Assembly (NCBI GenBank): GCA_963700195.1
Contig: CAVOWQ010000035.1
Coordinates: 1 to 64,000, forward strand
Length of the DNA: 64,000 nt
Source: AP-15 sp963700195
GTDB lineage: Bacteria; Pseudomonadota; Alphaproteobacteria; ATCC43930; CGMCC-115725
Reading direction: 5' to 3'
This document shows, one piece after another, positions 18,855 through 27,400 of the stretch; the stretch's first letter is position 1, and each line of letters starts with the position of its first letter. The translations under genes and the position numbers were made by a program. The notes under the pieces were generated by a model that had not been told where the DNA came from, made no database searches, and saw only the letters and a list, made by a program, of their open reading frames with translations.

Positions 18855-19715
18855 TCAGCACGAGGTGTTGCCGTCGCCGCTGCTCCAGTCACCACCGCCA
18901 CCGCCCCAGTCTTGATCGGAGCTAAAGTCCTGGCCCGGATCGGAGGCATCGCTGCTCCAATCACCGCCGCCCCCGGCCGCGCCGGCATCACTGCTCCAGT
19001 CGCCGCCACCGCCGGCCGCGCCGGGGTCGCTGCTCCAATCGCCGCCACCGCTGCCGGCGTCATTGCCGTAATAGTTGTTGACGACGCTCTCGCCGAGACC
19101 CGGCGTCATGCCGCCGCTCATCAGGCCGCCGGCGTAGTGGTTGCCGAACAACGAGGAGATCCCCTGGAACAGCAGCGCGCCCCCCGCGACACCCGCCGCG
19201 GTCGCCGCCGCCGAGCGCAGGAACCCGCCGCCGGCGCCACCCATGCCGCCGCCCATGAACCCGCCACCCATCGGCTGCTGTTGGCCATAGCCGGGCTGCG
19301 GTGCATAACCGGGCTGTCCGTAAGGCTGCGCCGGGGGCGCTGCCGCGACTTGCGGTGAGCGCGTCCATGGACCGGCCTGAGGCGGACCGGCCTGAGGCGG
19401 ACCGGCCTGGGCCGGGCCGCTCGCCTGAGAGGGCGGTCGGCTCCCGAACAGGCCGCCGAGGAAACTCCCCACACTTGGCTTTGCCGCTTGCTGAGCATCG
19501 GCGAGCTGCTTCTCGAGATCGGTGATGCGATGCTGCGCCTGATGCAGGCTCAGATCCTGGATTAGCACCGTTTGGGTCAAGTAATAGGGCAGATCCGGCT
19601 GGGCGGTCATCGCCTGACGGATCAGCGCATCGGCCTCGGGATCCTTGTCTTGCCGCGGCGCATTTTTCAAGCGATCGAGCAGCGTCGTAAGAAGCTCTTT
19701 TTCCTGGGGGTCCAT
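18855..19715 (-). CDS. DUF2076 family protein with WSSD repeats
   Basis: This is about 286 residues from the ATG at 19715 (MDPQEKELL), the typical start of DUF2076 proteins. The N-terminal 80 residues are helical (LLTTLLDRL, LTQTVLIQDLSLHQAQHRIT). The centre is rich in Gly, Pro and Gln and has a hydrophobic alanine segment near 175-190. The tail contains five imperfect repeats built on GGGDWSSD and ends in a cysteine. The biochemical role of the family is unknown. It converges with the D-carbamoylase gene, 15 bases away, but nothing suggests a shared job. Confidence 0.8.
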   Translation of the reverse strand: MDPQEKELLTTLLDRLKNAPRQDKDPEADALIRQAMTAQPDLPYYLTQTVLIQDLSLHQAQHRITDLEKQLADAQQAAKPSVGSFLGGLFGSRPPSQASGPAQAGPPQAGPPQAGPWTRSPQVAAAPPAQPYGQPGYAPQPGYGQQQPMGGGFMGGGMGGAGGGFLRSAAATAAGVAGGALLFQGISSLFGNHYAGGLMSGGMTPGLGESVVNNYYGNDAGSGGGDWSSDPGAAGGGGDWSSDAGAAGGGGDWSSDASDPGQDFSSDQDWGGGGGDWSSGDGNTSC

Positions 19716-19830
19716 GAATGCCTTCCGATGCTGGAAAAGCGGTGTCTTCCCATGAAGAACATCAGCGCCGCCGTAATCGGCACGCCGCATTAGATGTGGG
19801 AAGGCCTAACGAGGGGTCAATGATGGGGCG

Positions 19831-20787
19831 TTAGAGGCCTCGGCCGCCCATGGCGAGAAATTTTTCGCGGCGCTGCAGCCGCAGGGTGCTCGCATCGAGG
19901 GCGAGCAGCGGCTGCAGCGCCTCTTCGATCGCCTCACCGAGCTGCCCGATAGCCTCTTTCGGGGCACGCTGTGCGCCGCCGAGCGGCTCGGCCACGATCC
20001 GGTCGACAATCCCCAGCCGCAGAAGGTCTTCGGCGGTAAGGCGCAGCGCTTCCGCTGCATCCGCCGCGTGCTCGGCGCTGCGCCACAGGATTGAGGCACA
20101 GCCTTCGGGAGAAATGACCGAATAGATCGCATGCTCCAGCATTAGCACCGTATTGCCGGCGGCGAGCGCAATCGCTCCGCCGGAGCCCCCTTCCCCGATG
20201 ACAGCGGCGACGAGCGGCACCTTGATGTCGAGGCAGGTTTCGATCGCGCGAGCAATCGCCTCGGCTTGGCCGCGCGCTTCGGCATCGATGCCGGGATAAG
20301 CGCCAGCAGTGTCAACCAAAGTCAGCACGGGAAGACCGAAGCGCTCGGCCAACCGCATCAGCCGCTGCGCCTTGCGGTACCCGTCCGGCCTCCCCATGCC
20401 GAAATTGTGCTTGAGCCGCCCCTCGGTGTCGGCGCCCTTTTCGGTCCCGAGCACGAGAATGCTGCGCCCGCGAAAGCGGCCGATGCCACCTACGATCGCC
20501 GCATCTTCGGCGAAGGCGCGGTCGCCCGCGAGCGGCACGAATTCGGTGATCAATCCGCCGATGTAGTCGAGGCAATGCGGCCGTTCGGGATGCCGGGCCA
20601 CTTGAACCTTCTGCCACGGCGTCAGGCGCGAATAGGTCTGGCGCAGCAGCCGGTCGGCGCTGGTCTGCAACCGCCCGACCTCGTCGGCGATGTTGAGCTC
20701 GCCGGTCGTCGAGAGCCGGCGCAGCTCCTCGATCTTCCCTTCGAGCTCGGCGATCGGCCGCTCGAAATCGAGGAAGTGTCGGATCAT
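19831..20787 (-). CDS. accA: Acetyl-CoA carboxylase carboxyltransferase subunit alpha
   Basis: This is a 318-residue protein, the normal length. It transfers the carboxyl group from biotin to acetyl-CoA to make malonyl-CoA, the first step of fatty acid synthesis, in complex with AccD (not in this window). Conserved blocks include PHCLDYIGGLITEFVPLAGD, NFGMGRPDGYRKAQRLM, LTLVDTAGAYPGIDAEARGQ, IGEGGSGGAIALA and YSVISPEGCASILWR. Its start overlaps the xerD stop by four bases (ATGA), so it is translationally coupled to xerD. Confidence 0.97.
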   Translation of the reverse strand: MIRHFLDFERPIAELEGKIEELRRLSTTGELNIADEVGRLQTSADRLLRQTYSRLTPWQKVQVARHPERPHCLDYIGGLITEFVPLAGDRAFAEDAAIVGGIGRFRGRSILVLGTEKGADTEGRLKHNFGMGRPDGYRKAQRLMRLAERFGLPVLTLVDTAGAYPGIDAEARGQAEAIARAIETCLDIKVPLVAAVIGEGGSGGAIALAAGNTVLMLEHAIYSVISPEGCASILWRSAEHAADAAEALRLTAEDLLRLGIVDRIVAEPLGGAQRAPKEAIGQLGEAIEEALQPLLALDASTLRLQRREKFLAMGGRGL

Positions 20788-21704
20788 TTGCGGTGGGCCA
20801 GCGGGTGGGCGCTTTCCACCAGCTTGCGCAGCCGCTCGGTCTCGACATGCGTGTAGATCTGCGTCGTCGCGATATCGGCGTGACCGAGCATCTGCTGCAC
20901 GCTGCGCAGGTCAGCGCCGTGGTCGAGCAGGTGGCTGGCAAAGGCGTGGCGCAGCACGTGCGGCGACAGCCGGTCCGGGTCGAGCCCGGACTTGACCGCG
21001 AGCTCCTTCAGCAATTGACCGGTGCGCTGCCGCGTCAGGTGCCCGGCGCGGCCGCGCGACGGGAACAGCCAACGGGACGGGCGGCTGTCGGGTAGGAAAT
21101 CCTCGCGGCATTGGAGATATTTGCCGAGGGCGACCCGTGCCGGCTCGCTCAAGGGCACGATGCGCTCCTTGCCGCCCTTGCCCGAAATAATCAGGAAACG
21201 CGGGTCGCGGCGTGCGGCGGCAAGCGGCAGGGTCACCAGTTCGGATACCCTCAGACCGGTCGCGTAAAGTAGCTCGACGATACAGCCGAGGCGTATCCCC
21301 TCGTCTCCGGGCCAGCTCTGCACCGCGTCGATCAGCGATTTGATTTCCGTTTCCGACAATACTTTGGGCAGCGGCCGGCCGAGCCGAGGGGTGTCGAGCT
21401 CCGTCGTCGGGTCATCCTTCCGTACTCCTTCGAGCAGCAGAAATTTATAGAACTGCCGCATCGCGGAAATGCGCCGGGCAAGCGTACGCGGAGACAGCGG
21501 AGTAGTAGTCGGGCTCGCCAGGTAGGCGTGCAGCTTCTCGCGGTCCGCCGCCTCCAGCGCGACGCCGCCGGGACCCAAGAAAACTGCAAGATTGGACAGA
21601 TCGTTCTGATAGGCCGCCAAGGTCAAAGGCGCGGCGCCACGCTCGGCCGCCAGCATCTCGAGAAACGCCTCAAGATGTTTCGAGACGTCAGAGGCCGGCG
21701 GCAA
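20784..21704 (-). CDS. xerD: Site-specific tyrosine recombinase XerC/XerD
   Basis: This is a 306-residue tyrosine recombinase with an N-terminal SAM-like domain (1-105) and a C-terminal catalytic domain. The active-site set is complete: Arg152 (ATGLRVSEL), Lys176 (SGKGGKER), His249 and Arg252 (SPHVLRHAFASH), His275 (MLGHADI) and nucleophile Tyr284 (YTHVE). With its partner it resolves chromosome dimers at dif. The xerD-accA pairing suggests XerD rather than XerC, but sequence alone does not settle this. The product is intact and no phage genes are near, so it is a housekeeping enzyme rather than an integrase. Confidence 0.92.
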   Translation of the reverse strand: MPPASDVSKHLEAFLEMLAAERGAAPLTLAAYQNDLSNLAVFLGPGGVALEAADREKLHAYLASPTTTPLSPRTLARRISAMRQFYKFLLLEGVRKDDPTTELDTPRLGRPLPKVLSETEIKSLIDAVQSWPGDEGIRLGCIVELLYATGLRVSELVTLPLAAARRDPRFLIISGKGGKERIVPLSEPARVALGKYLQCREDFLPDSRPSRWLFPSRGRAGHLTRQRTGQLLKELAVKSGLDPDRLSPHVLRHAFASHLLDHGADLRSVQQMLGHADIATTQIYTHVETERLRKLVESAHPLAHRK

Positions 21705-21730
21705 GCGCAGCTTCGACGGCTAGCCGCCCG

Positions 21731-21871
21731 TCACTTGGGGAAGCGCGCATCGGGGAGCACCTTCTCGACGGGCGCGGAAGGAGGCGGCGGGTTCCAGAAT
21801 GCGAGGAAAGCCATGCCGCCGAGCAGCAGCAGGGCGATCACGATGACGAACGCGACAGTGACCTTCCCCAT
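21731..21871 (-). CDS. Small single-pass membrane protein
   Basis: This is a 46-residue protein with one strongly hydrophobic helix (VTVAFVIVIALLLLGGMAFL) and a proline-rich tail. I place the start at MGKVTV (21871). An upstream in-frame ATG at 21916 would add 15 unremarkable residues. Small proteins of this type occur between xerD and aroK in other alphaproteobacteria as I recall. Function unknown. It lies 27 bases upstream of xerD on the same strand and could head that operon. Confidence 0.6.
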   Translation of the reverse strand: MGKVTVAFVIVIALLLLGGMAFLAFWNPPPPSAPVEKVLPDARFPK

Positions 21872-21989
21872 GCCCCCACGGCTCGCAACTTGCACTACCC
21901 CAATGTCCATGTCCAATCTGTCCCGTGCGGATTGACGACGAGGTTGGACGATATGCTAGTACCCCGTCGGTCGGCAGGGAGAAAGAGCG

Positions 21990-22595
21990 GTGAGAGGCGA
22001 GGCGCAGATCGAGGCGGTAGTATCGAACCGAAAAGTGGCGGAAACCCACCGGTTCGCGCCGAGCCGCGCCATCGTCCTGATCGGTCTGATGGGGGCCGGG
22101 AAGAGCAAAGTCGGCCGTCGCCTTGCGGCGCGCCTCGGCTTGCCGTTTTTCGATTCGGATCCCGAGATCGAGGCCGCCGCCGGCGAGACCATCGAGGAGA
22201 TCTTCGCCAATCGCGGCGAGCACGTCTTTCGCGCAGGCGAGCGACGGGTCATTGCACGGCTGCTGGCCCAGCCGGTTCATGTGCTGGCGACCGGCGGCGG
22301 CGCCTATATGGATCCGGCGACGCGTGACCTGATCGCGCGCCGCGGCCTCTCGCTGTGGCTGCGCGCCGATCTCGATGTGCTGGTGTCCCGTGTCCTGCGC
22401 CGCAGCAATCGGCCGCTGTTGAAACAGGGCGATCCGCGCGCGATCCTCGCCGAGCTGATCGAGCGGCGTTATCCCCTCTACGCCGAAGCCGACGTGGTCG
22501 TGGACAGCGGCGAAGGATCGCCGGAAGCGACGGTGAGCCGAGCGATTGCGGCGCTTGCCGCGTGCCCGCGCGCGATCTTGCCGCCTGAAATGTAG
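21990..22595 (+). CDS. aroK: Shikimate kinase
   Basis: This is a 201-residue P-loop kinase that phosphorylates shikimate in the chorismate pathway. Walker A is GLMGAGKSKVGRR, the shikimate site includes DSDPEIE and a downstream FRAGERR, the glycine motif is ATGGGAYM, and the lid is RSNRPLL. About 20 extra residues precede the core, common in alphaproteobacteria. It lies 12 bases before aroB, with which it forms an operon. Confidence 0.96.
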   Translation: MRGEAQIEAVVSNRKVAETHRFAPSRAIVLIGLMGAGKSKVGRRLAARLGLPFFDSDPEIEAAAGETIEEIFANRGEHVFRAGERRVIARLLAQPVHVLATGGGAYMDPATRDLIARRGLSLWLRADLDVLVSRVLRRSNRPLLKQGDPRAILAELIERRYPLYAEADVVVDSGEGSPEATVSRAIAALAACPRAILPPEM

Positions 22596-22607
22596 AGCGA
22601 GGAAAAG

Positions 22608-23720
22608 ATGGAAACGATCGAGCGGCTGCGCGTCGAGCTCGGCAATCGGGGCTACGACATCCTGGTAGGACCTCAGCTGATCGAGCGCGCCGGCCGCGAG
22701 ATCCTCCCTTTCCTGCGGCGCCGCCAAGTCGTCGTCGTCTCCGACGAAATCGTCGCTGGACACTACCTCGCCCCTCTGCGCGACAGCCTGTCCGAGGCCG
22801 GCATCGTCCATCATGCCGTGCTTCTGCCGCCCGGCGAGGAAACCAAGGACCTCGCTCACTTCGGCAAGCTGGCCGAGGACATTCTGGCGATCGGCATCGA
22901 GCGCGGGACGATGCTGGTGGCGTTGGGCGGCGGAGTTGTCGGCGACGTCACCGGGTTCGCCGCCGCGACCCTGTTGCGCGGCATCGATTTCGTGCAGATC
23001 CCGACGACCTTGTTGGCGCAGGTCGACAGCTCGGTCGGCGGCAAGACCGGGATCAACACCCGCGCCGGGAAGAATCTGATCGGTGCCTTCTATCAGCCGC
23101 GCCTGGTGCTCGCCGACACCTCGGTTCTCAGCAGCCTGCCGCGCCGCGAGCTGCTCGCCGGCTATGCCGAAATCGTCAAATACGGCCTCATCCGTGACGC
23201 CGAATTCTTCGCCTGGCTCGAAGCCGAAGGCCACGCGGTCTGCGGGCTCGCCCCCGAGGCGCTGCGGCGCGCGGTGATGACCAGCTGCGCAATGAAAGCC
23301 GAGATCGTCGCCGGCGACGAGCGCGAGGAGGGCGACCGTGCGCTCCTCAATTTCGGCCACACCTTCGGGCACGCTCTGGAGGCCGAGACCGGGTTCGGCT
23401 CGCGCCTGCTGCACGGCGAAGCGGTGGCGCTCGGCATGGTTCTCGCGATCGACTTCGCCGCAAAGCTCGGCCTCGTCGCGGCCGAGGATGCGCTGCGGGT
23501 GCGCCGGCATCTCGAAGACTGCGGCCTGCCGACGCGTCTGGCCGAGATCGGGCTGACGGGCATCCCGGCCGATCGGCTGCTCGGCCATATGAGCAAGGAC
23601 AAGAAGGTCCGCGACGGCCGCATCACCTTGATCCTGCCGCGCCGCATCGGCGAGGCCTTCGTCATGAAAGACGCGCCAATCGAGCCGCTGCGCGATTTCC
23701 TCACCGCAGCTGCGTCGTAG
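22608..23720 (+). CDS. aroB: 3-dehydroquinate synthase
   Basis: This is a 370-residue NAD- and zinc-dependent enzyme that turns DAHP into 3-dehydroquinate. The NAD loop is LGGGVVGDVTGFAAAT, followed by the substrate region QIPTTLLAQVDSSVGGKTGI. The metal ligands are Glu in GYAEIVKYGLI and His residues in NFGHTFGHALE and HGEAVALGM. All expected residues are present. It is second in the aroK-aroB operon. No clear intrinsic terminator follows. Confidence 0.97.
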   Translation: METIERLRVELGNRGYDILVGPQLIERAGREILPFLRRRQVVVVSDEIVAGHYLAPLRDSLSEAGIVHHAVLLPPGEETKDLAHFGKLAEDILAIGIERGTMLVALGGGVVGDVTGFAAATLLRGIDFVQIPTTLLAQVDSSVGGKTGINTRAGKNLIGAFYQPRLVLADTSVLSSLPRRELLAGYAEIVKYGLIRDAEFFAWLEAEGHAVCGLAPEALRRAVMTSCAMKAEIVAGDEREEGDRALLNFGHTFGHALEAETGFGSRLLHGEAVALGMVLAIDFAAKLGLVAAEDALRVRRHLEDCGLPTRLAEIGLTGIPADRLLGHMSKDKKVRDGRITLILPRRIGEAFVMKDAPIEPLRDFLTAAAS

Positions 23721-24200
23721 CCCCCTGCCGGCTCGCCGCGCCGCCACAATCGTGAATTGAGTCACCTCATACCGTTTGTGCAATCTGCAGCGAAACGGCG
23801 GTTAATTCCGGTATTCGTTGTAGGGTCTAACCACCGGATTTGTCCGCCAGGCCTGCTCCGAACCGGCAGCCGCGCGCGGCTGGCGGTTCGGAGCAAAGAG
23901 AGATCAGGAGCAAGCTATTGAGATCGTTGGATTCCGGGTCCGGGAAACAGGTGATAACAGGAGAGCGAAGGCGGATCGGCGACGATTTCCGGCATCAATG
24001 GGGCTCCAGTATGGAAGAGGCCAAGATTTAAGTTCATGGTATGTTCCCTTCAAGAGGTCGAAGGCGCGTGCGCAACCCGCCATTTGTTCGCGGCCGGCAC
24101 CGCAGGTTTCCCCGGCTTCCCGCCGGGATTACCCGCGCTACGCTCTGACAGCGAACGGCTGCACAGCGCGCCGCATTCCGGCCGTTGAGATGGCCATAGA
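23721..24200. other. Intergenic after aroB
   Basis: About 480 bases without a supported gene. A run of in-frame codons at 23998-24200 lacks family resemblance, apart from possible upstream remnants of the EpmA-like fragment that follows. Confidence 0.4.
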
Positions 24201-24338
24201 CGAACGGCCGAGGCCGTGGAGAAACGCGTCATGCGACGGGGGCGGCGCGCCGGCATCGCGCTCGGCTTCGACCGGCCCGTCATGCTGTGCACCGGCGCCA
24301 ACCGCATCGAGGACGTGCTCCGGATGCCGGTGGATTGA
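24201..24338 (+). pseudogene. C-terminal remnant of an EpmA / class II lysyl-tRNA synthetase-like protein
   Basis: The last 30 codons read AGIALGFDRPVMLCTGANRI and then EDVLRMPVD before a stop at 24336. This matches the motif 3 end of EpmA (GenX/PoxA), where the pattern is GIALGFDRLVML.TGA..IEDVL..PV. EpmA attaches beta-lysine to elongation factor P. Everything upstream is unrecognisable apart from a possible IDER in another frame. No epmB or efp lies nearby. Read as a decayed relic. Confidence 0.6.
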
Positions 24339-24349
24339 AGCTGCCAGCG

Positions 24350-24895
24350 TTACTTCGAACGGCCGTAGCGTCCGACGATCTTCGCCGTTGCCAACGTATT
24401 GGCACCGAGGCTGGACCCGACCTGGGCGCCCGAGGCGGTTTCGTCAAGCGGCAGCGATGGGACTCTGAGCGCGTATATGGTGATCTCGTAGTGATGCGCG
24501 TGGTCGCCGACTGGTGGGCACGGCCCGCCGTAATGCGAAAATCCGAAGTCGGTCCGCCCCTGGATTGCGCCCGCGGGTAAACCCTTCGAGCCCTCGCTGC
24601 CGGCGCCGGCCGCCAGGCCATGGACCGAGGCCGGAATGTTGAACACGCTCCAATGCCACCAGCCCCGCCCGTTCTGAGCGTCGGTATCGACCATCGTCAG
24701 TGCGAAGCTCTGCGTGTCAGAGGGCTCGCTCGACCAGGCGAGCGCCGGCGAAACGTTCCGCCCGTTGCAGCTGCCGAGCACCTGCGCCAAAGCCATCGGG
24801 CTGCCGCTCTTGACGTTTGTCGAGGACAATGTGAACTCCGCAAGCGCCGGCGTTGCCGCCGCCGCCAATGCCGCTCCCAAAATCAGCGCGCGCAT
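24350..24895 (-). CDS. YbhB/YbcL (PEBP, Raf kinase inhibitor-like) protein
   Basis: This is a 181-residue protein with an N-terminal signal peptide (ILGAALAAAATPALA, cleavage near residue 19), so it is probably periplasmic. The PEBP fold is marked by NVSPALAWSSEPSDTQSFAL, DTDAQNGRGWWHWSVFNIPA, and YGGPCPPVGDHAHHYEITIY, the ligand-binding segment. Bacterial PEBP proteins bind small anions or phospholipid head groups but their roles are poorly defined. It stands alone on the minus strand. The start at 24895 is preceded by AAGGAGGGCG. Confidence 0.9.
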   Translation of the reverse strand: MRALILGAALAAAATPALAEFTLSSTNVKSGSPMALAQVLGSCNGRNVSPALAWSSEPSDTQSFALTMVDTDAQNGRGWWHWSVFNIPASVHGLAAGAGSEGSKGLPAGAIQGRTDFGFSHYGGPCPPVGDHAHHYEITIYALRVPSLPLDETASGAQVGSSLGANTLATAKIVGRYGRSK

Positions 24896-24965
24896 CCGCC
24901 CTCCTTGACAACGGCTTCCAAAGTTTTCACACAGCCTCGACCCAAATGAGCCATTCGCCCTTTGC

Positions 24966-25434
24966 TTATTCGATCACCTCGGCGGCCTCTGCCAGCAACA
25001 ATTGCGGCACGGTCAGACCGGGTTCCTTGGCCGTTTTTCATGTTGATGACGAACTCGAACCGGCTCGATAGACCAGGATGTCGCCTCGGTTCGCGCGCCT
25101 TTGAGGATTTGGGTGGTGTCGGCGCCGCCGCGCGCGGTCGAGATCCGGCCAGCGCCCTGGCATCGCCGAGTTCTTGCGTCGTGGTCGCGTTCTGCATCGT
25201 CACCGAGCAGGTGACGGCGTCAATCGCATTGGCGAAGTCGGCGACGACGCGGTCCGCGGCTCTGTTGAAGATGGCGCCGCGATGAGTTGCAATCAACCCG
25301 TCGATGACGAGGTGACAGGCTTTGAGCCGGGCAAGCGTGCCGACTTCGTCGCGCGCCATCAGCCGGCTGTAGCCGGCAGTGTCGGCGGCAAAGATCGCCA
25401 CCACTTGCGTTCGACCGGAGGGCCCACTGGCCAA
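24966..25434 (-). pseudogene. Chimera of cyclase N terminus and ABC substrate-binding protein C terminus
   Basis: The first 75 or so codons match the start of class III adenylate/guanylate cyclases (AIFAADTAGYSRLMARDEVG, then a degraded D-A-V block). The sequence then changes to the C-terminal end of a different protein: FEFVINMK and, after a one-base shift, PGLTVPQLLLAEAAEVIE with a stop at 24966. That ending is typical of a large family of ABC-type substrate-binding proteins. Beyond it lies a short segment (MAHLGRGCVKTL in one frame) that I associate with repeated rhizobial sequence. Two unrelated fragments are joined and neither is functional. Confidence 0.6.
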
Positions 25435-25479
25435 GCCCCGTGATGATTGGCGGGTAAATCTTGCGCTTCAGTCTGAAAG

Positions 25480-25755
25480 CTAGCGGATGTCCTCGTCCGG
25501 AGCGAGCGTCGTCAGCGACATCGCGTGGACCTGGGTCGCGAGTTCGTCAGCCAAGGTGTCGTAGACGAGCCGTTGGCGCGCCACGCGGCTCTCTCCGATA
25601 AAGGCGGCGGAGGCGATCGTGACGGCGAAATGCGTCTCGCCTCCCGGACCCGCCCCTTCGTGGCCGACATGGAGGTGCGACTGGTCCTCGATCTCAAGAC
25701 GGGTCGGAGCGAACCTCTCGGTCAGCTTGCGGCGGATCGTGTCGGCAATCGACAT
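25480..25755 (-). CDS. bolA: BolA family protein
   Basis: This is about 91 residues from the ATG at 25755 (MSIADTIRRKL). The 22 residues upstream in frame overlap the preceding gene and look non-homologous. BolA motifs present are RLEIEDQSHLHVGHEGAGPG, with the conserved His residues, and RVARQRLVYDTLADEL. BolA proteins partner monothiol glutaredoxins in iron-sulfur trafficking and affect envelope and stress responses. The ATG is two bases from the end of the nucleotidase gene, suggesting co-transcription. Confidence 0.92.
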   Translation of the reverse strand: MSIADTIRRKLTERFAPTRLEIEDQSHLHVGHEGAGPGGETHFAVTIASAAFIGESRVARQRLVYDTLADELATQVHAMSLTTLAPDEDIR

Positions 25756-25756
25756 C

Positions 25757-26458
25757 TCATTCCGGTCCTGGGCGGTCGACGCCAGCCGTCGCGGCGGTGA
25801 TGAGGAATGCGCCGAGGTCATCGATAATATGGTGAATATGGTCGCCGGCGCTGCCTTCGACGGCCCAATCCGCCGTATTGCACACCCAGGCCGTGGTCAT
25901 GCCGAGAGCGGCGGCCGGAACCAGGTTTCGCGCAATGTCTTCGACCATCAATGCGGTGCCGGGGCTCACCTCGTGCCGCCGCAGCAATTCGTGATAGCCG
26001 GCGAGCGCGGGCTTTGGATCATAGCCGGCGGCGGCGATGTCGACGACGCCGCAGAACGAGCCGGCGATGCCCAGATGGTCGAGCAACCGCTCGGCATGAC
26101 GCTGCGAGCCGTTGGTATGGACGATCTTGCGGCCGGGCAACCTCATCAACGCCTCGACGAGAACGGGATCGGGGGGCACGCAGGCGAGGTCGATTTCGTG
26201 CACATAGGCGAGGAAATCTTCAGGGTCGATCCGGTTGACGGTCATTAGACCGCGCATCGTCGTCCCGTGCTCGCGGAAATAGGTCTTTTGCACGGTCAGC
26301 GCCGCTTCCGGCGTCAGGCCCAGCCGGTCGGCGATGAAGCTCGTCATGCGCGCGTGGATCTGGTCGAAAAGCCGGCATGAGGAGGGATAGAGCGTGTTGT
26401 CGAGATCGAAGATCCAGGTCTCGATTTCGACCAACGGCCGGCCGCGCATGGAGTTCAT
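25757..26458 (-). CDS. HAD-type pyrimidine 5'-nucleotidase
   Basis: This is a 233-residue HAD phosphatase of the SDT1/YjjG-like group. Motif I is FDLDNTLYP (nucleophile Asp, acid Asp), motif II is HTNGSQRH, the Lys is in YDPKPALAGY and motif IV is VEDIARNL. Members dephosphorylate pyrimidine monophosphates. In alphaproteobacteria the gene regularly follows argB in the engB-argB segment, which supports the call. Start at 26458. Confidence 0.88.
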   Translation of the reverse strand: MNSMRGRPLVEIETWIFDLDNTLYPSSCRLFDQIHARMTSFIADRLGLTPEAALTVQKTYFREHGTTMRGLMTVNRIDPEDFLAYVHEIDLACVPPDPVLVEALMRLPGRKIVHTNGSQRHAERLLDHLGIAGSFCGVVDIAAAGYDPKPALAGYHELLRRHEVSPGTALMVEDIARNLVPAAALGMTTAWVCNTADWAVEGSAGDHIHHIIDDLGAFLITAATAGVDRPGPE

Positions 26459-26468
26459 TCGGGATCGC

Positions 26469-27387
26469 CTAGCCAGCCCGGATCAGCGTTCCTGCGCCTT
26501 CAGTGAACAGCTCGAGCAAGATCGCGTGCGGCACCCGGCCGTCGACGATGACCGCCGCCTCGACCCCGCCATCCACCGCGTCCAGACAGGTTTCGATTTT
26601 GGGGATCATGCCGCCGTTGATGACGCCTTCGGCGATCAGCTGCCGCGCCCTGGCGGCGGTGAGCTCAGCGATCAGCTTCTTGTCGGCGTCGAGCACCCCG
26701 GCGACATCGGTCAGCAGCAATAGGCGCGTCGCCTTGACCGCGGCGGCAACCGCGCCGGCCACGGTGTCGGCATTGATGTTGTATGTCTCGCCCAGTCGCA
26801 CCGACGCCGATCGGCGCGATGACCGGGATGATGTCGGACTGCTTGAAGGTGTCGAGGACACCGGAGGCGATCCGCTGCGGCTCGCCGACAAAGCCGAAAT
26901 CGATCTCGGTCCTGACGCCGCCCTCGCTGCGGGTACGAACCAGCTTTCTCGCCTCGATCAGCCCGCCATCCTTGCCGGTAAGGCCGATCGCACAGCCACC
27001 CTCGGCGTTGATTGCCGAGACGAGCTGTTTGTTGATCGAACCGGCCAGGACCATCTCGACCACTTCCATCGTCTCGCCGTCGGTCACTCGCAGGCCGTCG
27101 ACGATGCGGGTCTCGATGCCGAGCCGCTTCAGCATATGGGCGATCTGCGGGCCGCCGCCGTGCACGACGATCGGATTGATGCCGACCTGCTTCAACAGCA
27201 CGACGTCGCGCGCGAACGAATCCTCGGCCATGCCATCGGCCATGGCATGGCCGCCATACTTGACGACCAAGGTATGGCCGGCATAGCGGCGCATGTAGGG
27301 CAGCGCCTGCGCCAGGACCGCGGCTTTGACGACCGGGTCCGGGTTGGGTGCCGGGGCAAGTGTGGGAGGGTTGGTATCGGGGCTCAT
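26469..27387 (-). pseudogene. argB: Acetylglutamate kinase with one frameshift
   Basis: ArgB phosphorylates N-acetylglutamate, the second step of arginine synthesis. From 27387 the frame carries TLVVKYGGHAM, IVVHGGGPQIAHMLKRLGI and FVGEPQRIA. Near 26805 homology passes to the next frame (LGETYNINADTVAGAVAAA, LLLLTDVAGVLD, and GGMIPKIETCLDAVDGGV). The span is 919 bases, one more than a 305-residue gene, so a single added base explains everything. Every catalytic block is otherwise intact. argB is normally needed for arginine prototrophy, so a sequence error is more likely than true loss. Confidence 0.92.
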
Positions 27388-27400
27388 CGCACCGCGCAGT

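Noticed and set aside
21720..23783. A 687-codon open frame on the minus strand opposite aroK and aroB
   Set aside because: It is antisense to two clearly functional genes, has the repetitive composition typical of high-GC shadow frames and matches no family.
26469..27387. Programmed frameshifting in argB
   Set aside because: No slippery heptamer or obvious downstream structure is seen at the break, and the same one-base pattern recurs in many unrelated genes, so sequence error is the simpler view.
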